Origin: JBDLRH01 sp039800165
GTDB lineage: Bacteria; Pseudomonadota; Gammaproteobacteria; Burkholderiales; Burkholderiaceae_C
Direction: 5' to 3'
NCBI GenBank assembly: GCA_039800165.1
Contig: JBDLRH010000027.1
Span: 1 to 64,000 of the forward strand
Length of the DNA stretch: 64,000 nucleotides
Shown: piece by piece, positions 8,937 through 16,379 of the stretch
Layout: every line of letters starts with the position of its first letter
Position numbering within the stretch: position 1 is the first letter of the stretch
Translations under genes and position numbers: made by a program
Notes under the pieces: model-generated
What the model was told of the DNA's origin: nothing
Database searches by the model: none
The model's input: the letters and a program-made list of their open reading frames with translations, nothing else

Positions 8937-10229
8937 TTACTTCACGGCGTCGAAGAACTGGCGTGCCGCAGCAGCGCACATCGGCGGCGCGAAGGTGCCG
9001 TGATAGCGGCTGTAGTACTGCGCAAAGCCCGCCGGGTCGCTGGGCGGTGCGCCGAAAGCCAGGCGAATTTGCGGGTCCACGTCCACCGAGGTGACCGTAC
9101 GCACACCGCGTGCGTCAAAGTCGGCTTTCATCACGGTCTGATGCAGCGCGAAGGGTACCGTCGGGTCACCTGAGCCGCTGCACAGCAGGGTCGCGCCGCG
9201 CGGGCTCCATCCCAGCAGATCGTTCTTTTTGGCGGCCAGGTACAGCGTGTTGTTGTCGTTGGTGCGTACGTCGGTGATGAACGCCGGCTGGAACAGCGCA
9301 TCGCGGGCCTGGTTCGGAGTCTCGCCGTTGGCACCGGGCAGGGCCCCGGTGGTCACCAGGGTGGTGTAGGTCAGCGTCGGGTTCGGAAGCAGGTTCTCGA
9401 TCGTGCTGGCGTAGGGCGCCTTGAACGCCTGGTTCACGTTGCTGTAGATATCGCCGTAGATCTTTTGCCAGGCGGTGACCAGGAAGGGCACGAAGAACTG
9501 GTAGCCGGCGATCGCGTCGGCCAGCTTGAAGCTGCCCGACAGGTTGTACGGACCGGCCAGGTGCGCGCCACCCACGAGGTTGATCTCGCCCGCGTGGTCG
9601 CGCTCGATGGCACGGTGCGCTGCCATGGATGCGTGCCCCCCTTGAGAGTACCCGCTGACCATCACCTTGCCCGACAGCGGTACGCCCAGTGACGAGGCAG
9701 CGCTGCGGGCAGCACGGATCGAATCGACGATGGTGGTCGCCTGGGAATCCGCATGGAGATACGGATGGAAGCTGTACTGCGAGCCCGCAAAGCCGAGGTA
9801 GTCGGTGGCGACCACGGCGTAGCCTTGCGCTGCGTACACCGCGGCAAGCAGCTGCGTCTCGCCGTCGGTCGGGTTGGCCAGCGTGCGCGTCTTGAGGACT
9901 TCAGTGCCGCGCGAATAGGCCAGCAACGGGAACGGACCGCTGCAACCGGCAGCGCTGCCCGAGGGGACCAGCATGACGCCGGTGCTGTTGGACATCTCGC
10001 CCCGCACCCCGACCGTGTGGTAGTCCAGTGGCACAACGCGAACGTCGCACTTGGCGGGGCCGCTGATGCCGATCAGCCCGCTGGAGGTGGCCCCTGCGGT
10101 GATGGCGCTGCTGCTCAGTGTGGCAGCCGCAGTCGGTGCGCTGCGCAGTTCACCGCGGTCGACCCCGCCTCCGCACGCCGCAAGCAAGGTGGCCGCAGCA
10201 ACGGCGGTCAGCAGGTAAAGCTTCTTCAT
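8937..10229 (-). CDS. Secreted alpha/beta-hydrolase, lipase-like lipoprotein
   Basis: Predicted exported ester hydrolase of the secretory-lipase type. The N-terminal MKKLYLLTAVAAATLLAACG is a lipoprotein signal with lipobox LAAC. VMVSGYSQGGHASMAAHRA contains the nucleophile elbow GYSQGG; VVATDYLGFAGSQ precedes it, and LCSGSGDPTVPF (acid) and SRYHGTF (candidate His) complete a plausible triad. 430 residues. AGAGGAGA lies just upstream of the ATG. Two inverted repeats of regulator-operator type lie 50-100 bases upstream. Substrate not known; the convergent GDSL-like lipoprotein gene may be unrelated. Confidence 0.82.
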   Translation of the reverse strand: MKKLYLLTAVAAATLLAACGGGVDRGELRSAPTAAATLSSSAITAGATSSGLIGISGPAKCDVRVVPLDYHTVGVRGEMSNSTGVMLVPSGSAAGCSGPFPLLAYSRGTEVLKTRTLANPTDGETQLLAAVYAAQGYAVVATDYLGFAGSQYSFHPYLHADSQATTIVDSIRAARSAASSLGVPLSGKVMVSGYSQGGHASMAAHRAIERDHAGEINLVGGAHLAGPYNLSGSFKLADAIAGYQFFVPFLVTAWQKIYGDIYSNVNQAFKAPYASTIENLLPNPTLTYTTLVTTGALPGANGETPNQARDALFQPAFITDVRTNDNNTLYLAAKKNDLLGWSPRGATLLCSGSGDPTVPFALHQTVMKADFDARGVRTVTSVDVDPQIRLAFGAPPSDPAGFAQYYSRYHGTFAPPMCAAAARQFFDAVK

Positions 10230-10276
10230 GGATGTGTCTCCTCTGGATCGTTTCCGGCGCGCCGTCGTGCGTAAAT

Positions 10277-10327
10277 CGAACGACCGTTCGCGTGGGCATG
10301 AAATCCTACGACCGCTTGGCCGGTCGT
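10277..10327 (-). promoter_or_regulatory. Two inverted repeats upstream of the lipase-like gene
   Basis: Repeat 1: CGAACG-AC-CGTTCG, 10277-10290, perfect 6-bp arms. Repeat 2: ACGACCG-CTTGGC-CGGTCGT, 10308-10327, perfect 7-bp arms. Both contain CGACCG. They sit in the 131-base gap upstream of the lipase start at 10229 and look like operators of a dimeric repressor, perhaps TetR family; no such regulator is encoded in the window. Confidence 0.45.
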
Positions 10328-10361
10328 CTTACCGGGAAAACACCGATCGCGCTGTCAGCTT

Positions 10362-10631
10362 TCACCCATAGCGCAGCTTCATCACCAGGATCGAGAAGGC
10401 CAGGGCCACGGTGATGATGTTGGCGATGATGATCGGCCAGGAGCCGATCACGATGCCGTAGACCAGCCACAGCGCGATGCCGGTGGTGAAGGCGCTGTAC
10501 ATGCCCAGGGAAATGCCGCTGACGTCGCGGGTACGAAAGGTCAGCCAGGCCTGCGGCACGAAGCTGCTGGTGGTCAGGAAGGCGGCGATGTAGCCGATCA
10601 GCTCGGTCCAGTGGCTGGCGGTCCAGTTCAT
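10362..10631 (-). CDS. SemiSWEET family sugar transporter (PQ-loop/MtN3 half-repeat)
   Basis: An 89-residue membrane protein with three predicted helices, the half-unit of SWEET transporters that works as a dimer to carry sugars. The PQ motif is in SSFVPQAWLTFRTRDVSGIS at the first helix-loop, and the third helix is IIIANIITVALAFSILVMKL. The frame extends upstream, but the conserved start is MNWTASHWTELIGYIAAF at 10631. It lies 46 bases downstream of dacB on the same strand. Confidence 0.85.
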   Translation of the reverse strand: MNWTASHWTELIGYIAAFLTTSSFVPQAWLTFRTRDVSGISLGMYSAFTTGIALWLVYGIVIGSWPIIIANIITVALAFSILVMKLRYG

Positions 10632-10677
10632 GGGGTGGTTACCTTGTCTTGGTTGGGCAGCAGGCGCACGGGAGGCA

Positions 10678-12201
10678 TCAGCGCGCGGTCGCATCACGCA
10701 TCGCCCAGTCGACCAGCGCCTCGATGGCAGGCCGCGCGGCTTGGGCTTGCGCATGGTTGACGATGGCCACCAGCACGCGGCGCTGCCCGCGCGCGCTCAG
10801 CACATACCCCGCCACGCCGGTCACGTCGCGCAGGCTGCCGGTCTTGAGGTGGGCGGTGCCCTCGCCACGCAGGCGCGCGCGGCGCATCGTGCCGTCCAGG
10901 CCGGCAATCGGCAGGGACGACATCAGCTCGGGCATCGATGGTGAGGCCCAGGCCACCTGCAGCAGCCGCGCCAGCGCACGTGCGCTGATGCGCTCGTCAC
11001 GCGACAGGCCCGAGCCGTTATCGATGACCGGTGCGTCGACGTCAGCGCCCATGCGCTCGCGCCACCACGGCGCCACCGCAGCGCGCGCAGCATCAAAGCT
11101 GGCGGCACCTGCAGGCGCCGTGCCGCGCGGCAGGCCGAGCGTGAGGAACAGCTGCTGCGCCATCACGTTGTTGCTGAACTTGTTGACGTCTCGTACCACC
11201 TCGGCGAGCGAAGGCGACGTGACTTCGAAGGCGGGCGCCAGGCCGCCCGGCACGCTGCCTTCGCGCACGGCGCCGGTGAGCGTGCCGCCCAGCTGCGCCC
11301 ACATGCCCGCCACGGCGCGCGCTGCAAATCCGCGCGGGTCGGCGGCGGCCACCGGCCACACCCGCTCGCCGCAGGCGGTGGGGTAGGCGCCGGCCCATCG
11401 CACGCGTGCCGCGTCCGCAAAGTCGGCCTTGAGGGCGGCACGCCAGTCATTGCACTCGCCCGGTTGCAGCGGCACGGTGGCCGGCGCAGAGAACCCAGCC
11501 AGCGGTGGTTCGACCTGCACCCGCGCCACGCCGGCCGCGCGGTCAGGCACAAAGGTGAACACCAGCGACTTGTAGTTGACCAGCAGCGCGTCGGGCGCGG
11601 CGTTGTACGGGCGCAGCCGCTCGCCGTCGAACGCGCCCGGGTCTTGCGGCGGCACGGTGAATGCGCTGCGGTCGAGCACGATGTCGCCGCTGACCTGCTG
11701 GATGCCCAGGCCCTGCACCCGCCGCATCAAAAGCCACAGCCGCTCGGACACGAGCTTCGGGTCGCCCCGCCCCTGGATGTACAGGTTGCCCTGCAGCACG
11801 CCATTGCGCACCGGTCCGTCGATGTAGACCGGCGTGGCCCAGCTGTAGGTGGGCCCCAGTTGCTCGAGCGCGGCAAAGGTGGTCACCAGTTTCATCAGCG
11901 ATGCCGGGTTCACCGGCACCGTGTCGCGGTGGCGCAGGCGAACCACAGAGGCCGTGGCATCGGCGCCGATGTCGGCCACCAGCGCCACCATCGCATCGCG
12001 CGGAACGCGCGCCCGCTCCAGCGCGGCTTCGACTTCGGCGGGCAGGCCCACCGTCTGCGCGTGGGCAGCCGCGCCAAGGCACAGCGTCAGTGCAGCAGCG
12101 AATGCCGAAACCCATGCACGCACGCCAAAGGGAGCGGTAGCGGGAACGGGAAAGGACAAGGGCAACAACATCAGGCGGCGCGGGGATGGCCAGGCGGGCA
12201 T
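10678..12201 (-). CDS. dacB: D-alanyl-D-alanine carboxypeptidase/endopeptidase (PBP4)
   Basis: Periplasmic class C penicillin-binding protein that trims peptidoglycan peptides or cleaves D-Ala-mDAP crosslinks. The three active-site motifs are present: PASLMK (SxxK nucleophile), FSNN (SxN) and HLKTG (KTG). A hydrophobic segment ending in AAAHAQ is the signal peptide. Start ATG 12201 gives 507 residues; ATG 12171 is an alternative that still keeps the signal peptide. Longer upstream extensions run into the divergent exporter's promoter region and have no homology. It is followed by the SemiSWEET gene. Confidence 0.9.
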   Translation of the reverse strand: MPAWPSPRRLMLLPLSFPVPATAPFGVRAWVSAFAAALTLCLGAAAHAQTVGLPAEVEAALERARVPRDAMVALVADIGADATASVVRLRHRDTVPVNPASLMKLVTTFAALEQLGPTYSWATPVYIDGPVRNGVLQGNLYIQGRGDPKLVSERLWLLMRRVQGLGIQQVSGDIVLDRSAFTVPPQDPGAFDGERLRPYNAAPDALLVNYKSLVFTFVPDRAAGVARVQVEPPLAGFSAPATVPLQPGECNDWRAALKADFADAARVRWAGAYPTACGERVWPVAAADPRGFAARAVAGMWAQLGGTLTGAVREGSVPGGLAPAFEVTSPSLAEVVRDVNKFSNNVMAQQLFLTLGLPRGTAPAGAASFDAARAAVAPWWRERMGADVDAPVIDNGSGLSRDERISARALARLLQVAWASPSMPELMSSLPIAGLDGTMRRARLRGEGTAHLKTGSLRDVTGVAGYVLSARGQRRVLVAIVNHAQAQAARPAIEALVDWAMRDATAR

Positions 12202-12298
12202 CTGCAAATTATCGGTGTGCGTGGTGAGTGAAGGGCAGGGACATGCTTTCCCTGTGCACCTGCCCGATGGAATGGCACTGCCCCGCGATAATCGGGTG

Positions 12299-13255
12299 AT
12301 GCGTTTTCTCTCGGGCCTGTCCCCACGCGCGACCGGCCTGCTGGCGGCCGTGGTCACGGTCGCGATCTGGACGTCCTTCATCGTCATCGCGCGGGCCTCG
12401 GCGCAGTTCACCCTGGGGCCTTACGACATCGCCTTTGCGCGCATCCTGGGGGCCAGCGCGGTGTTGTTGCCCGTGGGCTGGTGGATGGTGCGGCAGCAGC
12501 GTGCGGCCGGGACGCTGGCGCCCGGCGGTGGCTGGCTGGGTCTGTCACCACTGGCGTTTCGCATCAGCGCTGTGTGCGGCTTCTTTGGCGGTCTGATGTA
12601 TGCGGTGCTGGCCTATGCGGGCTTCTTTCACGCTCCGGCCGCGCACGCGTCGGTGCTGATGCCCGGCAGCCTGCCGCTGTGGACCACGCTGCTGGCTGCG
12701 CTGATCCTCAAGGACCGCATCACGCCCGCGCGCGCAGCGGGGCTGGCCTGCATCCTCGCTGGCGACCTGCTGGTGGGCGGTGCCAGCCTGCTGGGTGCCT
12801 TCGACGGGGGTGACATCTGGAAGGGCGACCTGCTGTTCATGGCGGCTGCGTTCTGCTGGTCCACCTACAGCGTGCTGGCGCGTCGCCATGCCCTGGGCGC
12901 GGTGGAGGCGACCATTGCCATCACGCTGTTCGCGCTGATCACCTATGTGCCTGGCTATCTGCTGCTGAGCACACTGGACGTGCTGCACAGCCGGCTGGGC
13001 GCGGCGCCCTGGGGCGAGATCGCGTTTCAGGCGCTGTTTCAGGGCGTCGGCTCGGTGGCGATCTCGGGCGTGACCTTCACCCTGATGATCCGCCACTATG
13101 GCCCGGTGCGCTCGACCATGATCACCGCGCTGGTGCCCGGCCTGTCGGCGCTGGGCGCGGTGCTGTTCCTGGGCGAGCCGCTGGGCTGGAACCTGCTGGC
13201 CGGCCTGGCGCTGGTGACCGCTGGCATCCTGTTGGGCGTGAGGCGCATGCGATGA
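12299..13255 (+). CDS. DMT superfamily (EamA) transporter
   Basis: Ten-helix drug/metabolite transporter of the RhaT/EamA type, 318 residues, with two EamA repeats (about residues 15-145 and 160-300). Signs include the N-terminal helix ATGLLAAVVTVAIWTSFIVI, the internal AGLACILAGDLLVGGASLLG and the C-terminal LLAGLALVTAGILLGVRRMR. The substrate cannot be read from sequence. ATG 12299 is chosen because MRFLSGLSP begins the conserved part. Its TGA overlaps the tsaB ATG (ATGA), so it heads a coupled run tsaB-rimI-UDG. Confidence 0.88.
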   Translation: MRFLSGLSPRATGLLAAVVTVAIWTSFIVIARASAQFTLGPYDIAFARILGASAVLLPVGWWMVRQQRAAGTLAPGGGWLGLSPLAFRISAVCGFFGGLMYAVLAYAGFFHAPAAHASVLMPGSLPLWTTLLAALILKDRITPARAAGLACILAGDLLVGGASLLGAFDGGDIWKGDLLFMAAAFCWSTYSVLARRHALGAVEATIAITLFALITYVPGYLLLSTLDVLHSRLGAAPWGEIAFQALFQGVGSVAISGVTFTLMIRHYGPVRSTMITALVPGLSALGAVLFLGEPLGWNLLAGLALVTAGILLGVRRMR

Positions 13256-13998
13256 AGATCCTTGCTTTTGACACCAGCACCGAGTCGCTGTCGATCGCGG
13301 TGGGCGTGCTGCAGGGCGATGTGTGGTCGCTGCATGCGCATGCCGGTGCCGGCGCAGCGCAGGCCTCGGCCGCGCTCATTCCCCACGCCATGCGGCTGCT
13401 GCACGAGGCGGGCCTGTCGCTGGAAGATCTGGATGCGGTGGCGTTTGGTGCCGGGCCGGGCTCGTTCACCGGTTTGCGCACCGCCTGTTCGGTGGCGCAG
13501 GGCCTGGCCTTCGGAACGCGCGCCCTGCAAGGCAGTGGCGGCCTGCCGGTGCTGCCCGTGCCCACGCTGATGGCGGTGGCCGAAGACGCCTGCGCGCGCC
13601 ACGGTGCCACGCAGGTGCTGGCGGTGCTCGATGCGCGCATGGACGAGGTGTATGCCGCGCGCTATGTGCGAAGCGCAGGCGCCGCGGCATGGCGTGCGCT
13701 CGGCCCCACGCAGCTGCTGCGCCCCGAGGCGGTGCAACCCGAGCCCGGTGAGGTGCTCGCAGGCAACGCACATGCGGTGTACGCGGGTCGCTGGTCTGCG
13801 GCGGCCACAGGCGCGTCGCATGTCGACGCCGCGCCCCGGGCCGAGGCGATGCTGCGCCTGGCGCCTGCGCTGCTGGCCGCCGGCTGCGCGGTGCCGGCCG
13901 CGCAAGCCATGCCGATCTACATCCGCGATAAAGTGGCGCAGACGACCGAGGAGCGGGCGGTGGCCAAGGCGGCCAGCCATCCGGCTTCCGGCACCTGA
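13252..13998 (+). CDS. tsaB: tRNA threonylcarbamoyladenosine biosynthesis protein TsaB
   Basis: Non-catalytic partner of TsaD in the complex that transfers threonylcarbamoyl to A37 of tRNA. The ASKHA-fold start MKILAFDTSTESLSIAV and the segment VAFGAGPGSFTGLRTACSVA are diagnostic. 248 residues, normal length. It overlaps the upstream transporter gene by four bases and is followed 49 bases later by rimI, a common betaproteobacterial and enterobacterial-type association. Confidence 0.95.
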   Translation: MKILAFDTSTESLSIAVGVLQGDVWSLHAHAGAGAAQASAALIPHAMRLLHEAGLSLEDLDAVAFGAGPGSFTGLRTACSVAQGLAFGTRALQGSGGLPVLPVPTLMAVAEDACARHGATQVLAVLDARMDEVYAARYVRSAGAAAWRALGPTQLLRPEAVQPEPGEVLAGNAHAVYAGRWSAAATGASHVDAAPRAEAMLRLAPALLAAGCAVPAAQAMPIYIRDKVAQTTEERAVAKAASHPASGT

Positions 13999-14047
13999 TC
14001 GACCGCTGCGCGCCATCGATGCCCAACCCACCTGCCAGGCCTGCCCC

Positions 14048-14521
14048 ATGAGCGCCGTTCTCGAGCCGCGCGAGTCACGCTACGAGCCGATGACCGCCCT
14101 GCACCTGGAGGCGGTGATGGCGATCGAGCAGGCAAGCTACACCCACCCGTGGACGCGCCGCAACTTCGCCGACTCGCTGGCCAGCGGCTACCACGCGCAG
14201 GTGCTGTGCGACGACGAGGGTGTGATCGGCTACTTTGTGGCGATGCTCGGCGTGGACGAGGTGCACTTGCTCAACATCACTGTGGCGCCTGCGCAGCGCC
14301 ACCGCGGCCTGGGCCTGGCGCTGCTCGACGAGCTGTGCCGCTGGTCGCGCAGCTTGGGCGCGCAGTGGCTGTGGCTTGAAGTGCGGCAAAGCAACCAGCG
14401 TGCACTGCAGATCTACGAGCGCTACGGATTTCGCCGCGTGGGCGAGCGGCGCGACTACTACCCGCTGTCGCTCGGTCGGCGCGAGACTGCAGTGGTGATG
14501 AGCCACCGCCTGCAAGGCTGA
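14048..14521 (+). CDS. rimI: Ribosomal protein S18 alanine N-acetyltransferase
   Basis: GNAT-fold enzyme that acetylates the N-terminus of ribosomal protein S18. APAQRHRGLGLALLDELC is the acetyl-CoA pyrophosphate loop (Q/RxxGxG/A), LLNITVAP the preceding strand, and SNQRALQIYERYGFRRVGER the C-terminal GNAT motif. Start ATG 14048 gives 157 residues; the frame extends upstream inside tsaB but without homology. It lies between tsaB and a uracil-DNA glycosylase that starts seven bases after its stop. Confidence 0.93.
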   Translation: MSAVLEPRESRYEPMTALHLEAVMAIEQASYTHPWTRRNFADSLASGYHAQVLCDDEGVIGYFVAMLGVDEVHLLNITVAPAQRHRGLGLALLDELCRWSRSLGAQWLWLEVRQSNQRALQIYERYGFRRVGERRDYYPLSLGRRETAVVMSHRLQG

Positions 14522-14528
14522 CTGCGCC

Positions 14529-15380
14529 ATGGCCCTGGACCTGGACGACCGCCAGCGCGCGATGCTCAAGCAGATGGGCATCCGGGTGTGGCTGCCCCGC
14601 GCCGATGCCGAGGCACCAGCACCTGTGGCGACCCTTGCACCCGCACCCTTGGTGCCTCTTGCGCCCCCTGCACCACAAGCGCAGCATGCGCGCAGCGAGG
14701 TGGCGGCGGGCCCTGCGCCGCTTGTGCGCCCGGCCGCGCCATCGTCTGCAGCGATTGCTTCGCGCCCTGTTGGCGTCGAGGCCATGGACTGGAGCGCGCT
14801 GCGCACCGCGGTGGCCGGTTGCGAGGCGTGCAAGCTGTGCAGCACCCGCCGCAACACCGTCTTCGGTGTCGGTGCCGAGCGTGCCGACTGGATGGTGGTG
14901 GGCGAGGCGCCCGGCGAGAACGAAGACCTGCAGGGCGAGCCCTTTGTCGGGCAGGCTGGCAAGCTGCTCGACAACATGCTGCGCGCGGTGGGCCTGAGCC
15001 GTACGGGCAGCGCAGACGGCACAGACAGCGCAGTTGCAGGTGCGAACGGCGGCGTGTTCATTGCCAACGTGCTCAAGTGCCGCCCGCCGGGCAACCGCAA
15101 TCCGCAGCCCGACGAGATCGCGCAGTGCGAGCCCTTCCTCAAGCGCCAGGTGGCGCTGGTGCAACCCAAAGTCATTCTCGCGATGGGGCGCTTTGCGGTG
15201 CAGTCGCTGTTGCAGTCCGACGAGCCCATCGGCAAGCTGCGCGGCCGCGTGCATCAGTACGAGGGCGTGCCGCTGGTGGTCACGTACCACCCCGCCTACC
15301 TGCTGCGCAACCTGCCCGACAAGGCCAAGGCTTGGGCCGACCTGTGCCTGGCCCGCGCCACGCTGAATGCGCGGCAGTGA
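14529..15380 (+). CDS. Family 4-type uracil-DNA glycosylase with a HolD(psi)-like N-terminal tail
   Basis: Iron-sulfur uracil-DNA glycosylase that removes uracil from DNA. GCEACKLC (Cys 98, 101, 104), later KCRPPG and QCEPF supply cluster ligands. GEAPGENEDLQG and VTYHPAYLLR are the active-site motifs, all intact. The first 24 residues include LKQMGIRVW (13-21), strikingly like the N-terminal DnaX-binding peptide of E. coli psi, then a Pro/Ala-rich linker runs to about residue 80. The gene follows rimI by seven bases, the operon neighbour of holD in E. coli. Glycosylase assignment is firm; the clamp-loader link is inference (see findings). 283 residues. Confidence 0.92.
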   Translation: MALDLDDRQRAMLKQMGIRVWLPRADAEAPAPVATLAPAPLVPLAPPAPQAQHARSEVAAGPAPLVRPAAPSSAAIASRPVGVEAMDWSALRTAVAGCEACKLCSTRRNTVFGVGAERADWMVVGEAPGENEDLQGEPFVGQAGKLLDNMLRAVGLSRTGSADGTDSAVAGANGGVFIANVLKCRPPGNRNPQPDEIAQCEPFLKRQVALVQPKVILAMGRFAVQSLLQSDEPIGKLRGRVHQYEGVPLVVTYHPAYLLRNLPDKAKAWADLCLARATLNARQ

Positions 15381-15404
15381 TGCCTGCGCCGCGTGCGGTG
15401 CCCG

Positions 15405-16349
15405 TCAGCGCGCTGCCTTGAACGACTTGTCTGCCAGCGTGCGCGCGGAGTAGTCGATGCCGCTGAAGTCGGCGTAGTCGGCCACGCTGCGGCGCGTGCC
15501 CAGGCCGTAGGCCCCCAGTGGAACGCCAGACACCAGATCGCCCAGGCGCTGGCGCGCGCGCTGCTCGCGCTCGGTCCAGGTCACCTGGCGCTGCCGGTCG
15601 TGCTCGGCGTCCCAGTGCATCGGCCGCGCGGGCGCACCGCTGCCGGGGCGGTTGTAGAGGTGATAGACCGGCAGCGCCGGGATGTGGAACACGTCCCACC
15701 CATGGGTGAACAGGCGCAGCGCCAGGGCCTGCTCTTCGCCATGAAAGTACAGCTGCGGGTCGTAGGGCAGATCGCGCGCCATGCGGCCGTGCGCGAACAG
15801 GCAGCCCGCGCCCAGATGAAAGCCCGCCACCGCCGCGTCGCTGTCCACCGGATGCGCCTCGAAGCTCAGCACCGGGTGGCCTTCCTCGAAGCGTGCGCCG
15901 GGCTTGACCACATGCGACAGCACCTTGGGCGCCACATGCTGATGCACCGGCTCGCCGTTCTCCAGCACGAAGGGGTTGGGGTAGGCCGAGATCGCCACAC
16001 CGGTGCGGCCCGCCGACAGCCGCTCGGCCCAGCCCACCAGCGTCTCGTCCCAGCCGGTATCGAAGCTCATGTGCGAATCGATCTGGAAGAACCAGTCTTC
16101 ACCGGCGTACAGCGTCATCGCAAGAGCAGGCGCCCAGCACGGCCCGCGCGCATCCAGCGGATCGATGCGCAGGTAGCTCAGCTTCGCCGGCGAGTCCTTG
16201 GCCGCCTGCAGCCGCGGCGTGGCGGCCGGGCTCTGGTCCACCACACCGAAGTGCAGCCGCTGCGGGTGGCGTGCGGTGCGCGCCGCGCGCTCGATGGTGA
16301 AGGTCAGCAGCGGGTCGCAGTACGACGCGATGCTGATGAAGATGCTCAT
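15405..16349 (-). CDS. GlcNAc-type glycosyltransferase (UDP-GlcNAc transferase family)
   Basis: Predicted GT-A glycosyltransferase of the GlcNAc family (PF11397), whose studied eukaryotic members modify Skp1. MSIFISIASYCDPLLTFTIE opens the nucleotide-sugar fold; DWFFQIDSHMSF holds a DxH metal motif; GAGCLFAHGRM and FHGEEQALALRLFTHGWDVF are typical of the acceptor half. 314 residues, no signal peptide or membrane helix. It lies 30 bases downstream of the glcD-like gene on the same strand. The acceptor, protein or glycan, cannot be told from context. Confidence 0.75.
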   Translation of the reverse strand: MSIFISIASYCDPLLTFTIERAARTARHPQRLHFGVVDQSPAATPRLQAAKDSPAKLSYLRIDPLDARGPCWAPALAMTLYAGEDWFFQIDSHMSFDTGWDETLVGWAERLSAGRTGVAISAYPNPFVLENGEPVHQHVAPKVLSHVVKPGARFEEGHPVLSFEAHPVDSDAAVAGFHLGAGCLFAHGRMARDLPYDPQLYFHGEEQALALRLFTHGWDVFHIPALPVYHLYNRPGSGAPARPMHWDAEHDRQRQVTWTEREQRARQRLGDLVSGVPLGAYGLGTRRSVADYADFSGIDYSARTLADKSFKAAR

Positions 16350-16379
16350 GCCGCGCTTGGCACCGTGCCCGGGGCCCGT

